Below are positions 17,974 to 26,236 of a stretch of DNA of 64,000 nt, piece by piece. The notes beneath the pieces were generated by a model. That model was not told where the DNA came from, searched no databases, and was given only the letters and a program-made list of their open reading frames with translations. A program made the translations under genes and the position numbers. Position 1 is the first letter of the stretch, and each line of letters opens with the position of its first letter. Source of the stretch: Amphritea opalescens (GTDB lineage Bacteria; Pseudomonadota; Gammaproteobacteria; Pseudomonadales; Balneatricaceae). The DNA is taken from the NCBI RefSeq assembly GCF_003957515.1, contig NZ_RQXW01000003.1:1-64000 (forward strand). The letters are read 5' to 3'.

Positions 17974-18004
17974 AAAAGGCCGATGCGCGAACATCAGCCT
18001 TTTA
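17974..18004 (-). terminator. Intrinsic terminator of the proXWV operon
   Basis: On the minus strand AAAAGGCTGATG and CATCGGCCTTTTT pair with one internal mismatch around a 6-nt loop, ending in T5. It starts about 17 nt after the proV stop. Confidence 0.75.
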
Positions 18005-18020
18005 AAAACTAAACAACAGA

Positions 18021-19265
18021 TTAGCTTTTTTTCTGCTCTTCAGCGGTGTCTTCCGATGTATCGTCATTCCCCAATACTTCAGCCAGTGTCTGACGGGATA
18101 ACTGCCCAGTCATCTGCCCCTCTTCATCGATAACCGGTAGAGAGTACTCCGCATTCAAGGTCTCGGGGATAACCGTTTCTAGCACCGCATCCTGCGAAAT
18201 GGCATCCAAGTCTTCATATTGAAGAGAATCAAGATCCGCTTTTTTATCGTCTTCAAACGCAGCTTGTAAGGTCTCTTCCGTCAGAACACCCTGATAACCC
18301 TCATCATTGATGTGATAACCATAATCACCTTTAAAACCTTTCATCTGTTTTAAAGCTTCTTCGATGGTATCAGCCGTGATACGTGAGGCTGGCGCCTTCA
18401 TCACGGTCTCGACAGTCAGTGCACGGGCACGGTTTACATCGCGCACAAAGGCTTCGACATAAGCGTCAGCGGGATTGAGCAAAATATCTTCAGGCTCACC
18501 CTGCTGTACCATTTCACCATCTTTCAAGATCGCGATACGGTCACCGATACGCAGTGCTTCATCAAGATCGTGGGTGATAAAGATAATGGTTTTGTGCAGT
18601 TTTTCCTGTAACTCGATCAGTTGATCCTGCATCTCGGAACGGATCAATGGATCAAGTGCGGAAAAGGCTTCATCCATCAATAGAATTTCAGCATCGGTAC
18701 ACAATGCCCGAGCCAATCCGACCCGCTGCTGCTGCCCACCCGAAAGCTGGGCTGGATACTGCTCTTCATAACCCGCCAAGCCAACCGTGGCTAGCCATTC
18801 GGTCGCTTTCGCTTTACTCTCGGCCTTACTGACCCCCTGTATAGAGAGCCCATAAGCAACATTATCGACGACAGATTTATGCGGTAACAATCCAAAGCGC
18901 TGAAACACCATCGACATCTTGTGCCGACGGAATTGTTCCAACTCTTTAGGCCCGAGTTTCATGACGTCGGTGCCTTCGACTTCAATAACACCTTCAGTCG
19001 GATCGATCAGTCGGTTAAAGTGGCGAATCAACGTGGATTTACCAGAGCCCGACAGCCCCATAATCACGAAAATTTCACCTTTGTTGATGGTCAGATTAAT
19101 ATCTTTAAGACCGAGTGTATGACCCGTTTCCGCTAGAATTTCATCCTTACTTTTACCCTCATGCACCAACGGCATGTATTTCTTAGGGTTATTCCCGAAA
19201 AGCTTATACAACCCTTCGATCTTAATCAGCGTCGTCGCGGCAGCTTTTTTACCCGATTCACCCAT
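18021..19265 (-). CDS. proV: Osmoprotectant ABC transporter ATP-binding protein (ProV/ChoV)
   Basis: ATPase of a glycine betaine/proline/choline importer. 414 aa: ABC domain with Walker A GLSGSGKST, signature LSGGQQQRVGLARAL, Walker B EILLMDEAFSALDP and H-loop FITHDLDEAL, then tandem CBS modules in the C-terminal part (about 285-395; ITADTIEEALKQM, ILETVIPETLNAEYSLPVIDEEGQMTG region) that sense ionic strength in this family. The acidic tail ends EDTAEEQKKS. Its start overlaps the proW stop by 8 nt. It is the last gene of the operon. Confidence 0.93.
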   Translation of the reverse strand: MGESGKKAAATTLIKIEGLYKLFGNNPKKYMPLVHEGKSKDEILAETGHTLGLKDINLTINKGEIFVIMGLSGSGKSTLIRHFNRLIDPTEGVIEVEGTDVMKLGPKELEQFRRHKMSMVFQRFGLLPHKSVVDNVAYGLSIQGVSKAESKAKATEWLATVGLAGYEEQYPAQLSGGQQQRVGLARALCTDAEILLMDEAFSALDPLIRSEMQDQLIELQEKLHKTIIFITHDLDEALRIGDRIAILKDGEMVQQGEPEDILLNPADAYVEAFVRDVNRARALTVETVMKAPASRITADTIEEALKQMKGFKGDYGYHINDEGYQGVLTEETLQAAFEDDKKADLDSLQYEDLDAISQDAVLETVIPETLNAEYSLPVIDEEGQMTGQLSRQTLAEVLGNDDTSEDTAEEQKKS

Positions 19266-20157
19266 TATCCATACCCCCTAGGTATCGCTGACTCCGTTTA
19301 GCATATGCCTGAGAGACTCGGTCAAAAATGATCGCCAATGCGACAATTGCCAAGCCGTTCAATAAGCCCAACGTAAAGTACTGGTTAGTAATGGATTTCA
19401 ATACCGGTTGTCCCAACCCTTTAACACCGATCATCGAGGCGATAACTACCATCGATAACGCCATCATAATGGTTTGGTTGATACCCGCCATAATGGTAGG
19501 CATGGCCAAGGGTAGCTGGACACCCACCAATCGCTGCATCGAGCTGGCACCATAGGCGGTGGCTGCTTCAAGCACATCTTTATCCACCAGCCGGATACCG
19601 AGATTGGTCAAACGAATCACCGGTGGTATCGCATAGATAATAACGGCGATAACCCCTGGAATTTTACCAATACCTAAGAGCATTACGACGGGAATCAAAT
19701 ACACAAACGCTGGCATGGTTTGCATGATATCCAATAGCGGCGTCACCACGGACTGCACCCGATCGGAACGTGCCATCGCGATCCCTATGGGCACCCCTAA
19801 GGCGATGGCCATGAAGGTACACACCAAAATAATACTCATGGTGCGCATGGTGTTATCCCACATGCCGAAATAACCGATCATAAAGAACGATATCACCACA
19901 CCTAAGCTAAGCTTCCATGAACGACTCGAAAGGTAGGCTAGGCCCGCTATAATCGCAATCACTAACCACCAGGGTGTTGCTAATAGCAGTTTTTCAAACC
20001 AAACTAAAAACGTTAACAAAGGGTCGAAAAACCCTTCAATCATCTCACCATATTCACGGGAAAAATCACGATACTCGGTATCCAGAAACTTCCGGATATC
20101 CCTGAGACTCCCCCGGCTTAGTTGGGGTATCTCACTCAACCAGCTTGCATCAGCCAT
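19258..20157 (-). CDS. proW: Osmoprotectant ABC transporter permease (ProW/ChoW)
   Basis: A 299-aa inner-membrane permease with about six membrane segments after a roughly 65-residue cytoplasmic N-terminal stretch. The BPD_transp_1 motifs are clear: GVPIGIAMARSDRVQSVVTPLLDIMQTMPAFVYLIPVVMLLGIGKIPGVIA and the EAA loop EAATAYGASSMQRLVGVQLPLAMPTIMAGI. MMALSMVVIASMIG is typical of ProW. It lies between proX and proV. Confidence 0.93.
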   Translation of the reverse strand: MADASWLSEIPQLSRGSLRDIRKFLDTEYRDFSREYGEMIEGFFDPLLTFLVWFEKLLLATPWWLVIAIIAGLAYLSSRSWKLSLGVVISFFMIGYFGMWDNTMRTMSIILVCTFMAIALGVPIGIAMARSDRVQSVVTPLLDIMQTMPAFVYLIPVVMLLGIGKIPGVIAVIIYAIPPVIRLTNLGIRLVDKDVLEAATAYGASSMQRLVGVQLPLAMPTIMAGINQTIMMALSMVVIASMIGVKGLGQPVLKSITNQYFTLGLLNGLAIVALAIIFDRVSQAYAKRSQRYLGGMDNG

Positions 20158-20179
20158 ATATAACCTCTTTCAGAAACAA

Positions 20180-20212
20180 CACTGCCCGATTACTGTAGGC
20201 AATCAGGCAGTG
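20180..20212 (-). other. Intercistronic stem-loop between proX and proW
   Basis: CACTGCC and GGCAGTG pair, with a further GATT/AATC pair inside, forming a long imperfect hairpin in the 80-nt gap between proX and proW. Such structures often protect the binding-protein message and reduce transcription of the membrane genes. Confidence 0.5.
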
Positions 20213-20237
20213 ATTTTTTAGCATCCAACCGCAATTA

Positions 20238-21230
20238 TTATTGCAGGGCTTGCTTCACTTTTGCAGCCACATCTGCCGAAACCCAAGGCATCCAAAGGTC
20301 TTCATGCTCAGTAAGGAAATACTCAGCGGCTACTTCACCATCAGCCTGATTATCTTCCATCCAAGCTAGCAGCGTGTTTAATTGCTTATTCGTCAACGAA
20401 CGCTTAGACACATATTCATAAGCCGCTGGTACACGGGTAGCAAACTCTTCAGTCGTTAATGTTTGCACCAATGAAGGTGGATACATAGTGACTTTAGGGT
20501 TTTCACATTCGTTAGATGATGTACATTTAACGTACTCTTCTTTATCGACACCCGAACCGAAATCGACTTTCACCATTTTGTATTTACCCAGCACCGCGGT
20601 AGGTGCCCAGTAGTAACCAAACCATGGTTCTTCACGGGCAAATGCCTTAGCGATAGAACCTGAGAGTCCAGCACCTGAACCGGGATCGATCAGATCAAAA
20701 CCAACATCTGCCAGATTCAAAGCTTTAAACAGGTTACTTGCACTGATTTGACAGTTCCAACCCGCTGGGCATCCATAGAATGCATATTTACTACGATCTT
20801 CTGGGTGTTTAAACAGGGCAGCGTGTTTCTTCACACCTTCGATCGTTGCCAATTCAGGGTACTCTTTGACCAGATATTCCGGTATCCAAAAACCCTCTTC
20901 ACCACCATCAGACAGTGAGTTACCGGCAAAGCGCAGACGTTTTTCCGCTACACCTTTATCCAGCGCATCACGCATCGCGTTGCTCCACATCTCTGGGGCA
21001 ATATCAGGCTCGCTCTTTTCGATCATGGAGGTGCCCGTTGGCATGGTATCCCCAGGCACGAGTTCTGCTTCGCAACCGTATCCATGTTCCAAAATGAACT
21101 TATCCACATTGGCTATCAATGTTGCAGAGCTCCAATTCATATCTGCAATAGTGACTTTCCCACACTCGTCTGCTGCTTGTACCTGTGTAACGGCCAGCAA
21201 CATTGCCGATGCAGCAATCAATTTTCTCAT
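20238..21230 (-). CDS. proX: Osmoprotectant ABC transporter substrate-binding protein (ProX-like)
   Basis: A 330-aa periplasmic binding protein with a signal peptide (MRKLIAASAMLLAVTQVQA, cleavage before ADECG). The OpuAC fold is shown by VTIADMNWSSATLIANVDKFILEHGYGCE, PDIAPEMWSN, GFWIPEYLVKEYPEL and the ligand-cage aromatic region EPWFGYYWAPTAVLGKYKMVKV. Four cysteines suggest disulfides. Glycine betaine, proline betaine or choline are possible ligands. Gene order X-W-V is the reverse of E. coli proVWX and matches choXWV-type operons. Three tandem palindromes lie upstream. Confidence 0.92.
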   Translation of the reverse strand: MRKLIAASAMLLAVTQVQAADECGKVTIADMNWSSATLIANVDKFILEHGYGCEAELVPGDTMPTGTSMIEKSEPDIAPEMWSNAMRDALDKGVAEKRLRFAGNSLSDGGEEGFWIPEYLVKEYPELATIEGVKKHAALFKHPEDRSKYAFYGCPAGWNCQISASNLFKALNLADVGFDLIDPGSGAGLSGSIAKAFAREEPWFGYYWAPTAVLGKYKMVKVDFGSGVDKEEYVKCTSSNECENPKVTMYPPSLVQTLTTEEFATRVPAAYEYVSKRSLTNKQLNTLLAWMEDNQADGEVAAEYFLTEHEDLWMPWVSADVAAKVKQALQ

Positions 21231-21261
21231 GACGCCTCCATGATTTTATTAGTCGAATATA

Positions 21262-21309
21262 ATTTGATCTCAATATATTAGACCTCTAATAGTTAGAACT
21301 CAAACTATT
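21262..21309. promoter_or_regulatory. Three phased palindromic operators between proX and marR
   Basis: Three palindromes of the form GA-nn-TC flanked by A/T arms have centres at 21268.5, 21283.5 and 21298.5, i.e. exactly 15 bp apart. Site 1 is TTGATCTCAA. Site 2 is TATTAGA-CC-TCTAATA, perfect. Site 3 has arms AATAGTT and AACTATT around GAACTC. They sit 30-80 bp before proX and about 120-165 bp before the MarR gene. The MarR protein is the natural candidate to bind them. Confidence 0.6.
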
Positions 21310-21429
21310 TATATGGTTAAATGGTCGAAGTGCTTCTGCTGGTCGTTATCAAAGCTAGTTCCCCGAGCGGGATTCTTCAGCTCTCTATTCGTCTGGCTTT
21401 TTCAAGATTTAAAAGGACATTTAGAGACA

Positions 21430-21927
21430 ATGACTGATATTAGCCCCTGCTGGCAGGATGTTCTGATTGAGTTACGAAAAATCATTCGGGCAACAGATCT
21501 TCAATCAAAGCGGGTCGTTAAGGCTTGTGGACTGACGATTCCGCAGGTGATGGTGTTACGGGCCATTAAAGAGTTGGGAGACGTAACCGTGAAACGGATC
21601 TCTGATGATGTTTCTTTGAGCCAGGCGACAGTCAGCACCATCATGAATCGTCTGGAGGAGCGCAAGTTAGTCGAGCGACTTCGCAGCAGTACTGATCGAC
21701 GAATCGTCAATGCACGACTAACCGAGGTAGGAGAAGAGGTGTTTCAAACCGTGCCGACGTTACTGCACGAATCCTTTATTACCCGGTTTGAAAACTTAGA
21801 GAATATCGAGCAACAGCATATCCTTGCTGCCCTGCAACAGGTGTCAGGTATGATGGATGCAGGCACCCTTGATGCAGCCCCGTTACTCGACATCGCTGCA
21901 CCAACACGTGAGTTCGGCGAACTCTAG
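21430..21927 (+). CDS. MarR family regulator, EctR/CosR-like
   Basis: A 165-aa winged-helix repressor. The segment LRKIIRATDLQSKRVVKACGLTIPQVMVLRAI recalls the EctR1/CosR group, which controls ectoine and compatible-solute genes. The recognition helix and wing are in VKRISDDVSLSQATVSTIMNRLEERKLVERLRSSTDRRIVNARLTEVG. The start at 21430 (MTDISPCWQ) is preceded by AAGGA; the frame extends 39 codons further upstream but that part lacks family features and a binding site. It is divergent from proXWV, so control of osmoprotectant uptake is inferred. Its end overlaps the convergent CobW gene by 4 nt. Confidence 0.8.
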   Translation: MTDISPCWQDVLIELRKIIRATDLQSKRVVKACGLTIPQVMVLRAIKELGDVTVKRISDDVSLSQATVSTIMNRLEERKLVERLRSSTDRRIVNARLTEVGEEVFQTVPTLLHESFITRFENLENIEQQHILAALQQVSGMMDAGTLDAAPLLDIAAPTREFGEL

Positions 21928-22919
21928 CAGCGTACCGCCATCTCCAGTAGCTGCTGTTCGAGCCCCGCCCAATGGTCGGGCTCCTCACCAATCACTTCAA
22001 TGCGACTATCCATCACTTCATCCAACGCCTGCACTTTCAGCACTGAATCCATCTGATTAAACGCAAATATGCCTTCGTCGGTAATAAATACCGCTTTCAA
22101 GCGTTCGGATTCCAAGCCCATTAACAGTGGCTCTAGATCAGCATAGCGAAACTCGAACTCAGGACTGAAGATCCAGCCACTGCTGTAATAACCCTCACCC
22201 TGATTATCTTTACGCAGATAACCGCAGGCCGGGATCTCATCATCGGCCTGATAATGATCATGGTGTTGATGGGATGACTCGGCCGGTACTTTATCCGCAC
22301 GGTGTTTAGACACGGCTTCCAGCCACGACAGATTCAGCTGACCGTTCGAGCAGCCAACCACCGGCGCCTGACTCTCAAGCTGAGACAGATAATCAGTCAG
22401 TTGATCCATTTCCGCTCCTTGGTACAGATCTTCCTTATGCGCCACGACCAGATCAGCCACTTGCAACTGCTGATTAAAAGTATCATGTTCGGTATAGCGA
22501 GCATCTGCAAGCTTACGGGCATCCACCAGCGTTATCACCGTGCGTAGATCTAAAACCTCACGATAGTGCGGTTGCTGCAACACCCTGATGACTTCTAAAG
22601 GGTGACCTAAGCCCGTCGGTTCAATCAGAATACGATCCGGCTTTGCCTGACGAATTAATTGGCTGAGTGCAACCTGCATCGGAATACCCGCAGCACAACA
22701 CATGCAACCACCGGGCACCTCTTTCATAAATACGCCGGTTGACTGCTGCTCGTTGGCTAATAGACTGGCATCAATACCGATTTCACCAAACTCATTCACC
22801 AGCACAGCCCAACGCTCTTCCACCGGCTTATTCTTTAACAGCTGTTGAATAGCCGTGGTTTTACCCACCCCGAGAAAGCCGGTAATAATGTTGGTCGGTA
22901 TCTGTGTAAACATCGTCAA
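21924..22919 (-). CDS. CobW/COG0523-family GTPase, probable zinc metallochaperone
   Basis: A G3E GTPase of 331 aa (or 329 from the second ATG). Walker A is ITGFLGVGKTT, followed by the family metal motif GGCMCCAAG (CxCC), VNEFGEIGIDASLL, Walker B-like RILIEPTGLGHP and a base-recognition segment VVAHKED in place of NKxD. A His-rich linker (SSHQHHDHYQ) and the CobW_C domain follow (residues 230-325, FNQMDSVLKVQ). A Zur-type operator overlaps the promoter, so it probably acts in zinc allocation under starvation, like ZagA/ZigA/YeiR-type proteins. Confidence 0.87.
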   Translation of the reverse strand: MTMFTQIPTNIITGFLGVGKTTAIQQLLKNKPVEERWAVLVNEFGEIGIDASLLANEQQSTGVFMKEVPGGCMCCAAGIPMQVALSQLIRQAKPDRILIEPTGLGHPLEVIRVLQQPHYREVLDLRTVITLVDARKLADARYTEHDTFNQQLQVADLVVAHKEDLYQGAEMDQLTDYLSQLESQAPVVGCSNGQLNLSWLEAVSKHRADKVPAESSHQHHDHYQADDEIPACGYLRKDNQGEGYYSSGWIFSPEFEFRYADLEPLLMGLESERLKAVFITDEGIFAFNQMDSVLKVQALDEVMDSRIEVIGEEPDHWAGLEQQLLEMAVRC

Positions 22920-22934
22920 ACCTTACAAAAATAA

Positions 22935-22953
22935 TTTGTTACAATATAACAAA
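22935..22953 (-). promoter_or_regulatory. Zur box overlapping the CobW promoter
   Basis: TTTGTTACAATATAACAAA is a perfect 7-5-7 inverted repeat, one base from the gammaproteobacterial Zur core TGTTATAATATAACA. It lies 16-34 bp before the start. A -10-like TATATT falls inside it on the minus strand, with TTATGA 17 bp further upstream, so bound Zur would block transcription when zinc is ample. Confidence 0.75.
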
Positions 22954-23075
22954 ATCGCTGTCGCATCATAACCCTCAATATCGGTTGATCCGAATAATCC
23001 TTAACAACCGCTCAACCATCGAAAGCACTCTATTTTTAAACAACGATTTGTCTACTTTGGAGATAAGCAAAACAT

Positions 23076-23101
23076 AAAAAAACCTCCCGGAGGAGGCTTT
23101 T
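23076..23101 (-). terminator. Intrinsic terminator of trpE
   Basis: On the minus strand, GCCTCC and GGAGGT pair around TCCG, followed by T7, starting about 18 nt after the trpE stop. Confidence 0.78.
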
Positions 23102-23118
23102 ATCAATAGAGATTAAAT

Positions 23119-24603
23119 TTAAAGATTATCTAATCCCTGCTCAACCATCGCGACGGCCTTAAAGATTGCTCGACCTTTGTTCATCGTTTCATCCCATTCG
23201 GAATCAGGAACAGAATCCGCCACAATACCGGCGCCAGCCTGAATATGTAGTTCACCATCCTTAATCACCGCCGTACGAATAGCAATCGCGGTATCCATAT
23301 TGCCATTCCAAGACAGATAACCGACCGCGCCACCATAGACACCCCGCTTAACCGGCTCCAGTTCATCAATGATTTCCATCGCCCGCACTTTAGGCGCACC
23401 GCTTAAAGTACCCGCCGGCAGTGTTGCACGTAGCACATCCATCACCGAGACGTCCGGTTTTAAATGCCCTATCACATTCGACACAATATGCATCACATGA
23501 GAGTAACGCTCGACCGCCATCTGAGCGGTTAATTCCACCTGACCAATCTGCGATACCCGGCCGACATCATTACGACCAAGATCGATCAACATCAGATGTT
23601 CAGCTAACTCTTTCGGATCGGCCAACAACTCTTTCTCTAAGGCAATATCCTCCGCCTCGGTTTCACCCCGAGGGCGGGTTCCGGCAATCGGTCGCACCGT
23701 CACTACGCGATCTTCAACCCGTGCCAAAATCTCTGGAGAAGAGCCCACCACATGATGATCTTCAAGGTGCAGAATATACATATAGGGGGAAGGATTAAGA
23801 CAGCGTAATGCCCGGTAAAGATCCAACGGGCTGCTGGTAAAGGGAATCGTCATCCGTTGTGAGATCACGGTTTGCATCACATCCCCTGAGAGGATGTACT
23901 CTTTAATCCGATCGACAGCATCTTTAAATTGCCGCTCACCAAAGCTGGACTTAAATTCCGATTCAGATACCTCGCGACGCTCGCTCGGCGTGGTTTTCTG
24001 TTGAGGCACAGAGAAGCGTAACCGTGTGACAAGCTCATCCAAGCGCAACTGTGCTTGAGCCAGCGCATCGTCTTCAGCGGGATCGGTATGGCTAATCAAG
24101 ATAAGCTTACCGCTGAGATTATCAAAGACTACCACATCATCGGACACCATCAACAGAATATCCGGTGTTCCAATCACATCCGTGGGCGCACTATCCGCCA
24201 GGCGTTTTTCGACGTAACGAACACTGTCATAACCAAAATAACCGACTAACCCACCGTTAAAGCGGGGCAGATCAGGCAACTCAGCGACCCGATAACGCGC
24301 CTGAAACTGTTCGACAAAATCCAGAGGATCTTCAACCTCAGCCTGCTCAACGACCTCACCATCGGTTTCTACCCGAATACTGTGGCCAAAGACTTTCAGT
24401 ACCGTCCGACTCGGCAGACCAATAATGGAATAACGCCCCCATTTTTCTCCGCCTTCAACAGACTCCAGCAGATAAGTATAAGGCTGATTGGCGAGTTTCA
24501 TATAGGTCGACAGGGGTGTATCTAAATCCGCCAATACTTCACGAACGACGGGGATACGGTTGTAATTCTGAGCCGCTAGCTCAGCAAATTGTTCAGGGGT
24601 CAT
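23119..24603 (-). CDS. trpE: Anthranilate synthase component I
   Basis: Converts chorismate to anthranilate with ammonia from TrpG. 494 aa. The N-terminal regulatory domain contains the tryptophan-feedback-type motif [21 protein letters not shown] (LLES). The chorismate-binding domain has [81 protein letters not shown] and [20 protein letters not shown]. The gene is separated from trpG by about 10 kb of accessory genes, and from gph by an nhaR-like gene. No Trp-rich leader peptide is visible upstream. Confidence 0.96.
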   Translation of the reverse strand: MTPEQFAELAAQNYNRIPVVREVLADLDTPLSTYMKLANQPYTYLLESVEGGEKWGRYSIIGLPSRTVLKVFGHSIRVETDGEVVEQAEVEDPLDFVEQFQARYRVAELPDLPRFNGGLVGYFGYDSVRYVEKRLADSAPTDVIGTPDILLMVSDDVVVFDNLSGKLILISHTDPAEDDALAQAQLRLDELVTRLRFSVPQQKTTPSERREVSESEFKSSFGERQFKDAVDRIKEYILSGDVMQTVISQRMTIPFTSSPLDLYRALRCLNPSPYMYILHLEDHHVVGSSPEILARVEDRVVTVRPIAGTRPRGETEAEDIALEKELLADPKELAEHLMLIDLGRNDVGRVSQIGQVELTAQMAVERYSHVMHIVSNVIGHLKPDVSVMDVLRATLPAGTLSGAPKVRAMEIIDELEPVKRGVYGGAVGYLSWNGNMDTAIAIRTAVIKDGELHIQAGAGIVADSVPDSEWDETMNKGRAIFKAVAMVEQGLDNL

Positions 24604-24985
24604 GGTGTGTTCTCATAACGACTCTGTTATTGGTAGTACAGAGTTTTGAAATCTATTTCGGCTGTATCGATAACTGATTCAGCCAGCGTAATAACTGATA
24701 AGCAGGGCTCAGTTACGCCATCGCCAGCGATCCCCGACATAGTGGGTACACAACTTAATTTCAATAGGGGATAGCAAATCTGACACAGTGATTCCAGACA
24801 ATCGTTAATTCAGATATCCAACCTTATAGCAGGCCTCTCTTTGAATCAACCGAGTCGTTATTTACAGACTATATTTTTCAGTCTAGAGGCTATTTGATGG
24901 GCTTTCCCTGACGCACATTCTCGCATCCCAGAAATAATATCTAGCGCGAATTGAGTACTGCCAAGATGATGGCTAATTTTTAGAC

Positions 24986-25013
24986 AAAAAAAACCCGACC
25001 TTGGGAGTCGGGT
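24986..25013 (-). terminator. Intrinsic terminator or attenuator upstream of trpE
   Basis: On the minus strand ACCCGAC (25013-25007) and GTCGGGT (24999-24993) form a 7-bp G/C-rich stem followed by T8. It lies about 380 nt before trpE with no annotated gene ending there, so it must stop a leader transcript or a small RNA starting near 25200. Confidence 0.7.
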
Positions 25014-25074
25014 GAATGATTGGATGAGAGTCCACTTACTTAAGACTAGAGAGCCTTACAACGTACCTAACAGC

Positions 25075-25149
25075 CTAACTTTGTAACAACTTAACTATGT
25101 AACAATAGCGACAACCTTGTAACAACCTTTCTAACAACTCGGTAAACAT
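25075..25149 (-). other. Putative 24-codon leader peptide rich in Leu codons
   Basis: Starting at ATG 25149 and ending TAG at 25075, this frame contains three TTG-TTA (Leu-Leu) pairs, two Cys and two Tyr codons and no Trp codon. The DNA is a repeat of GTTGTTA-like words. It sits about 60 nt before the terminator at 24986. There is no strong ribosome binding site, so translation is unproven; the repeats may instead be a protein- or RNA-binding site. Confidence 0.3.
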
Positions 25150-25231
25150 GAGCCTGAGGGGGAACCTGAGAACTCATGACAAAGCCGATAAGTCACAGTA
25201 TAGTCAACCCAACTATAAATAAAATACGAAT

Positions 25232-25249
25232 TTACTATGTAAATAGTAA
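25232..25249. promoter_or_regulatory. Palindrome upstream of the nhaR-like gene
   Basis: TTACTAT-GTAA-ATAGTAA is a perfect inverted repeat 36 bp before the ATG. LysR-type regulators usually bind near this distance from their own promoter, so it is a candidate autoregulatory site, possibly shared with the minus-strand leader transcript. Confidence 0.45.
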
Positions 25250-25285
25250 GATTTATTCGATCATTATCCCTATTCAGGTATCACC

Positions 25286-26236
25286 ATGAACTTTAAACAT
25301 CTGCGCTATTTTCTCGTTGTTGCCCAGGAAGGCAGCATTAATAGAGCCAGTGAGAAGCTCCACCTGACACCTCAAACCATTAGTGGCCAACTAAAGCTGC
25401 TTGAACATGAACTGGGCACTGCGCTGTTTAAAAAACGCGGCCGTAACCTCATATTGACAAAGGCTGGACAACACGCCCTCAACTACGCCGAAGACATTTT
25501 CCAGCTAGGGGATGAACTACAACAGAGTATTGATAATCCGGCCCCTCATAAGCAGCAACGTTTCAATATTGGTATCGCCGACGTGCTGCCCAAACTGATC
25601 ACCTACCACCTGCTAGAACCGGCACTGAAGCTCAATGATGCAAGCCGACTAATCTGCGAAGAAGGCCCACTTCCGAGTCTGCTGGCGGATCTCGCCACCC
25701 AGAAGCTCGATCTGGTACTGGCTGATCGACCTCTTGATGCTAGCTTTCATATTCGCGGCTATAACCACCTATTAGGCGAATGCGGCCTTAGTTTTTTCGC
25801 CACCACCACGGTAGCCGCCACTTATCGAGCTAACTTTCCCGCTTCACTGGAAGGCGCCCCCATGCTTATGCCCTCCGCCGAAACAGAGCGCGGCATGGGG
25901 CTGAAACGCTGGTTCGAGCGCTATAAAATTCGTCCGGATATCCGTGTTGAATGTGCCGATACGGCATTAATAGAGGCCTTTGGTCTCTCCGGCGCTGGCA
26001 TATTTTGCGCGCCAACCGTTATCGAACAGCAGATGACCCGACAATACGGTGTGGAAGTGATCGGTAGGATGGATGATATTCGGGAACGGTTTTATGCGAT
26101 CTCATTGGAGCGACGAGTGAGTCACCCCGGTGTACTCGCGGTGTGCAATGCGGCAAAAATGGCATTCTTTGATGAGGCGGAACCGTCTGATAAAGCAGTG
26201 ATCAGCGAGTCAACTGCATCAGATCATCAACAATAA
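25286..26236 (+). CDS. nhaR: LysR family regulator, NhaR-like
   Basis: A 316-aa LysR-type protein. The helix-turn-helix is at the N terminus (LRYFLVVAQEGSINRASEKLHLTPQTISGQLKLLEHELGTALFKKRGRNLILT). The TPQTISGQ recognition segment and the effector domain (FNIGIADVLPKLITYHLL, LDLVLADRPLD, LGECGLSFFAT, LKRWFERYKIRPDI, IEAFGLSGAGIFCAPTVIE) follow E. coli NhaR closely. NhaR activates the nhaA Na+/H+ antiporter and other genes in response to sodium, but no antiporter gene is in this window. Its 3' end overlaps the convergent gph gene by 35 nt. It interrupts the usual gph-trpE linkage. Confidence 0.82.
   Translation: MNFKHLRYFLVVAQEGSINRASEKLHLTPQTISGQLKLLEHELGTALFKKRGRNLILTKAGQHALNYAEDIFQLGDELQQSIDNPAPHKQQRFNIGIADVLPKLITYHLLEPALKLNDASRLICEEGPLPSLLADLATQKLDLVLADRPLDASFHIRGYNHLLGECGLSFFATTTVAATYRANFPASLEGAPMLMPSAETERGMGLKRWFERYKIRPDIRVECADTALIEAFGLSGAGIFCAPTVIEQQMTRQYGVEVIGRMDDIRERFYAISLERRVSHPGVLAVCNAAKMAFFDEAEPSDKAVISESTASDHQQ

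Larger units (their letters stand above)
24604..25285. other. 682-bp region between trpE and the nhaR-like gene
   Basis: No full-length gene is present. It holds a minus-strand terminator (24986-25013), a short Leu-rich reading frame just upstream of it (25075-25149) and a palindrome before the LysR-type gene (25232-25249), each listed separately. The part nearest trpE (24604-24980) shows nothing I can support; there are no tandem TGG codons on the minus strand anywhere in the region. Confidence 0.5.

Noticed and set aside
13084-23118. Prophage or pyocin cluster at the trpE-trpG junction
   Set aside because: No tail, lysis, portal or integrase genes are present; the contents are metabolic, transport and regulatory genes.
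24604-25285. Classical trp attenuator with a Trp-rich leader peptide
   Set aside because: No tandem TGG codons on the minus strand in this region; the only short leader frame is Leu-rich.
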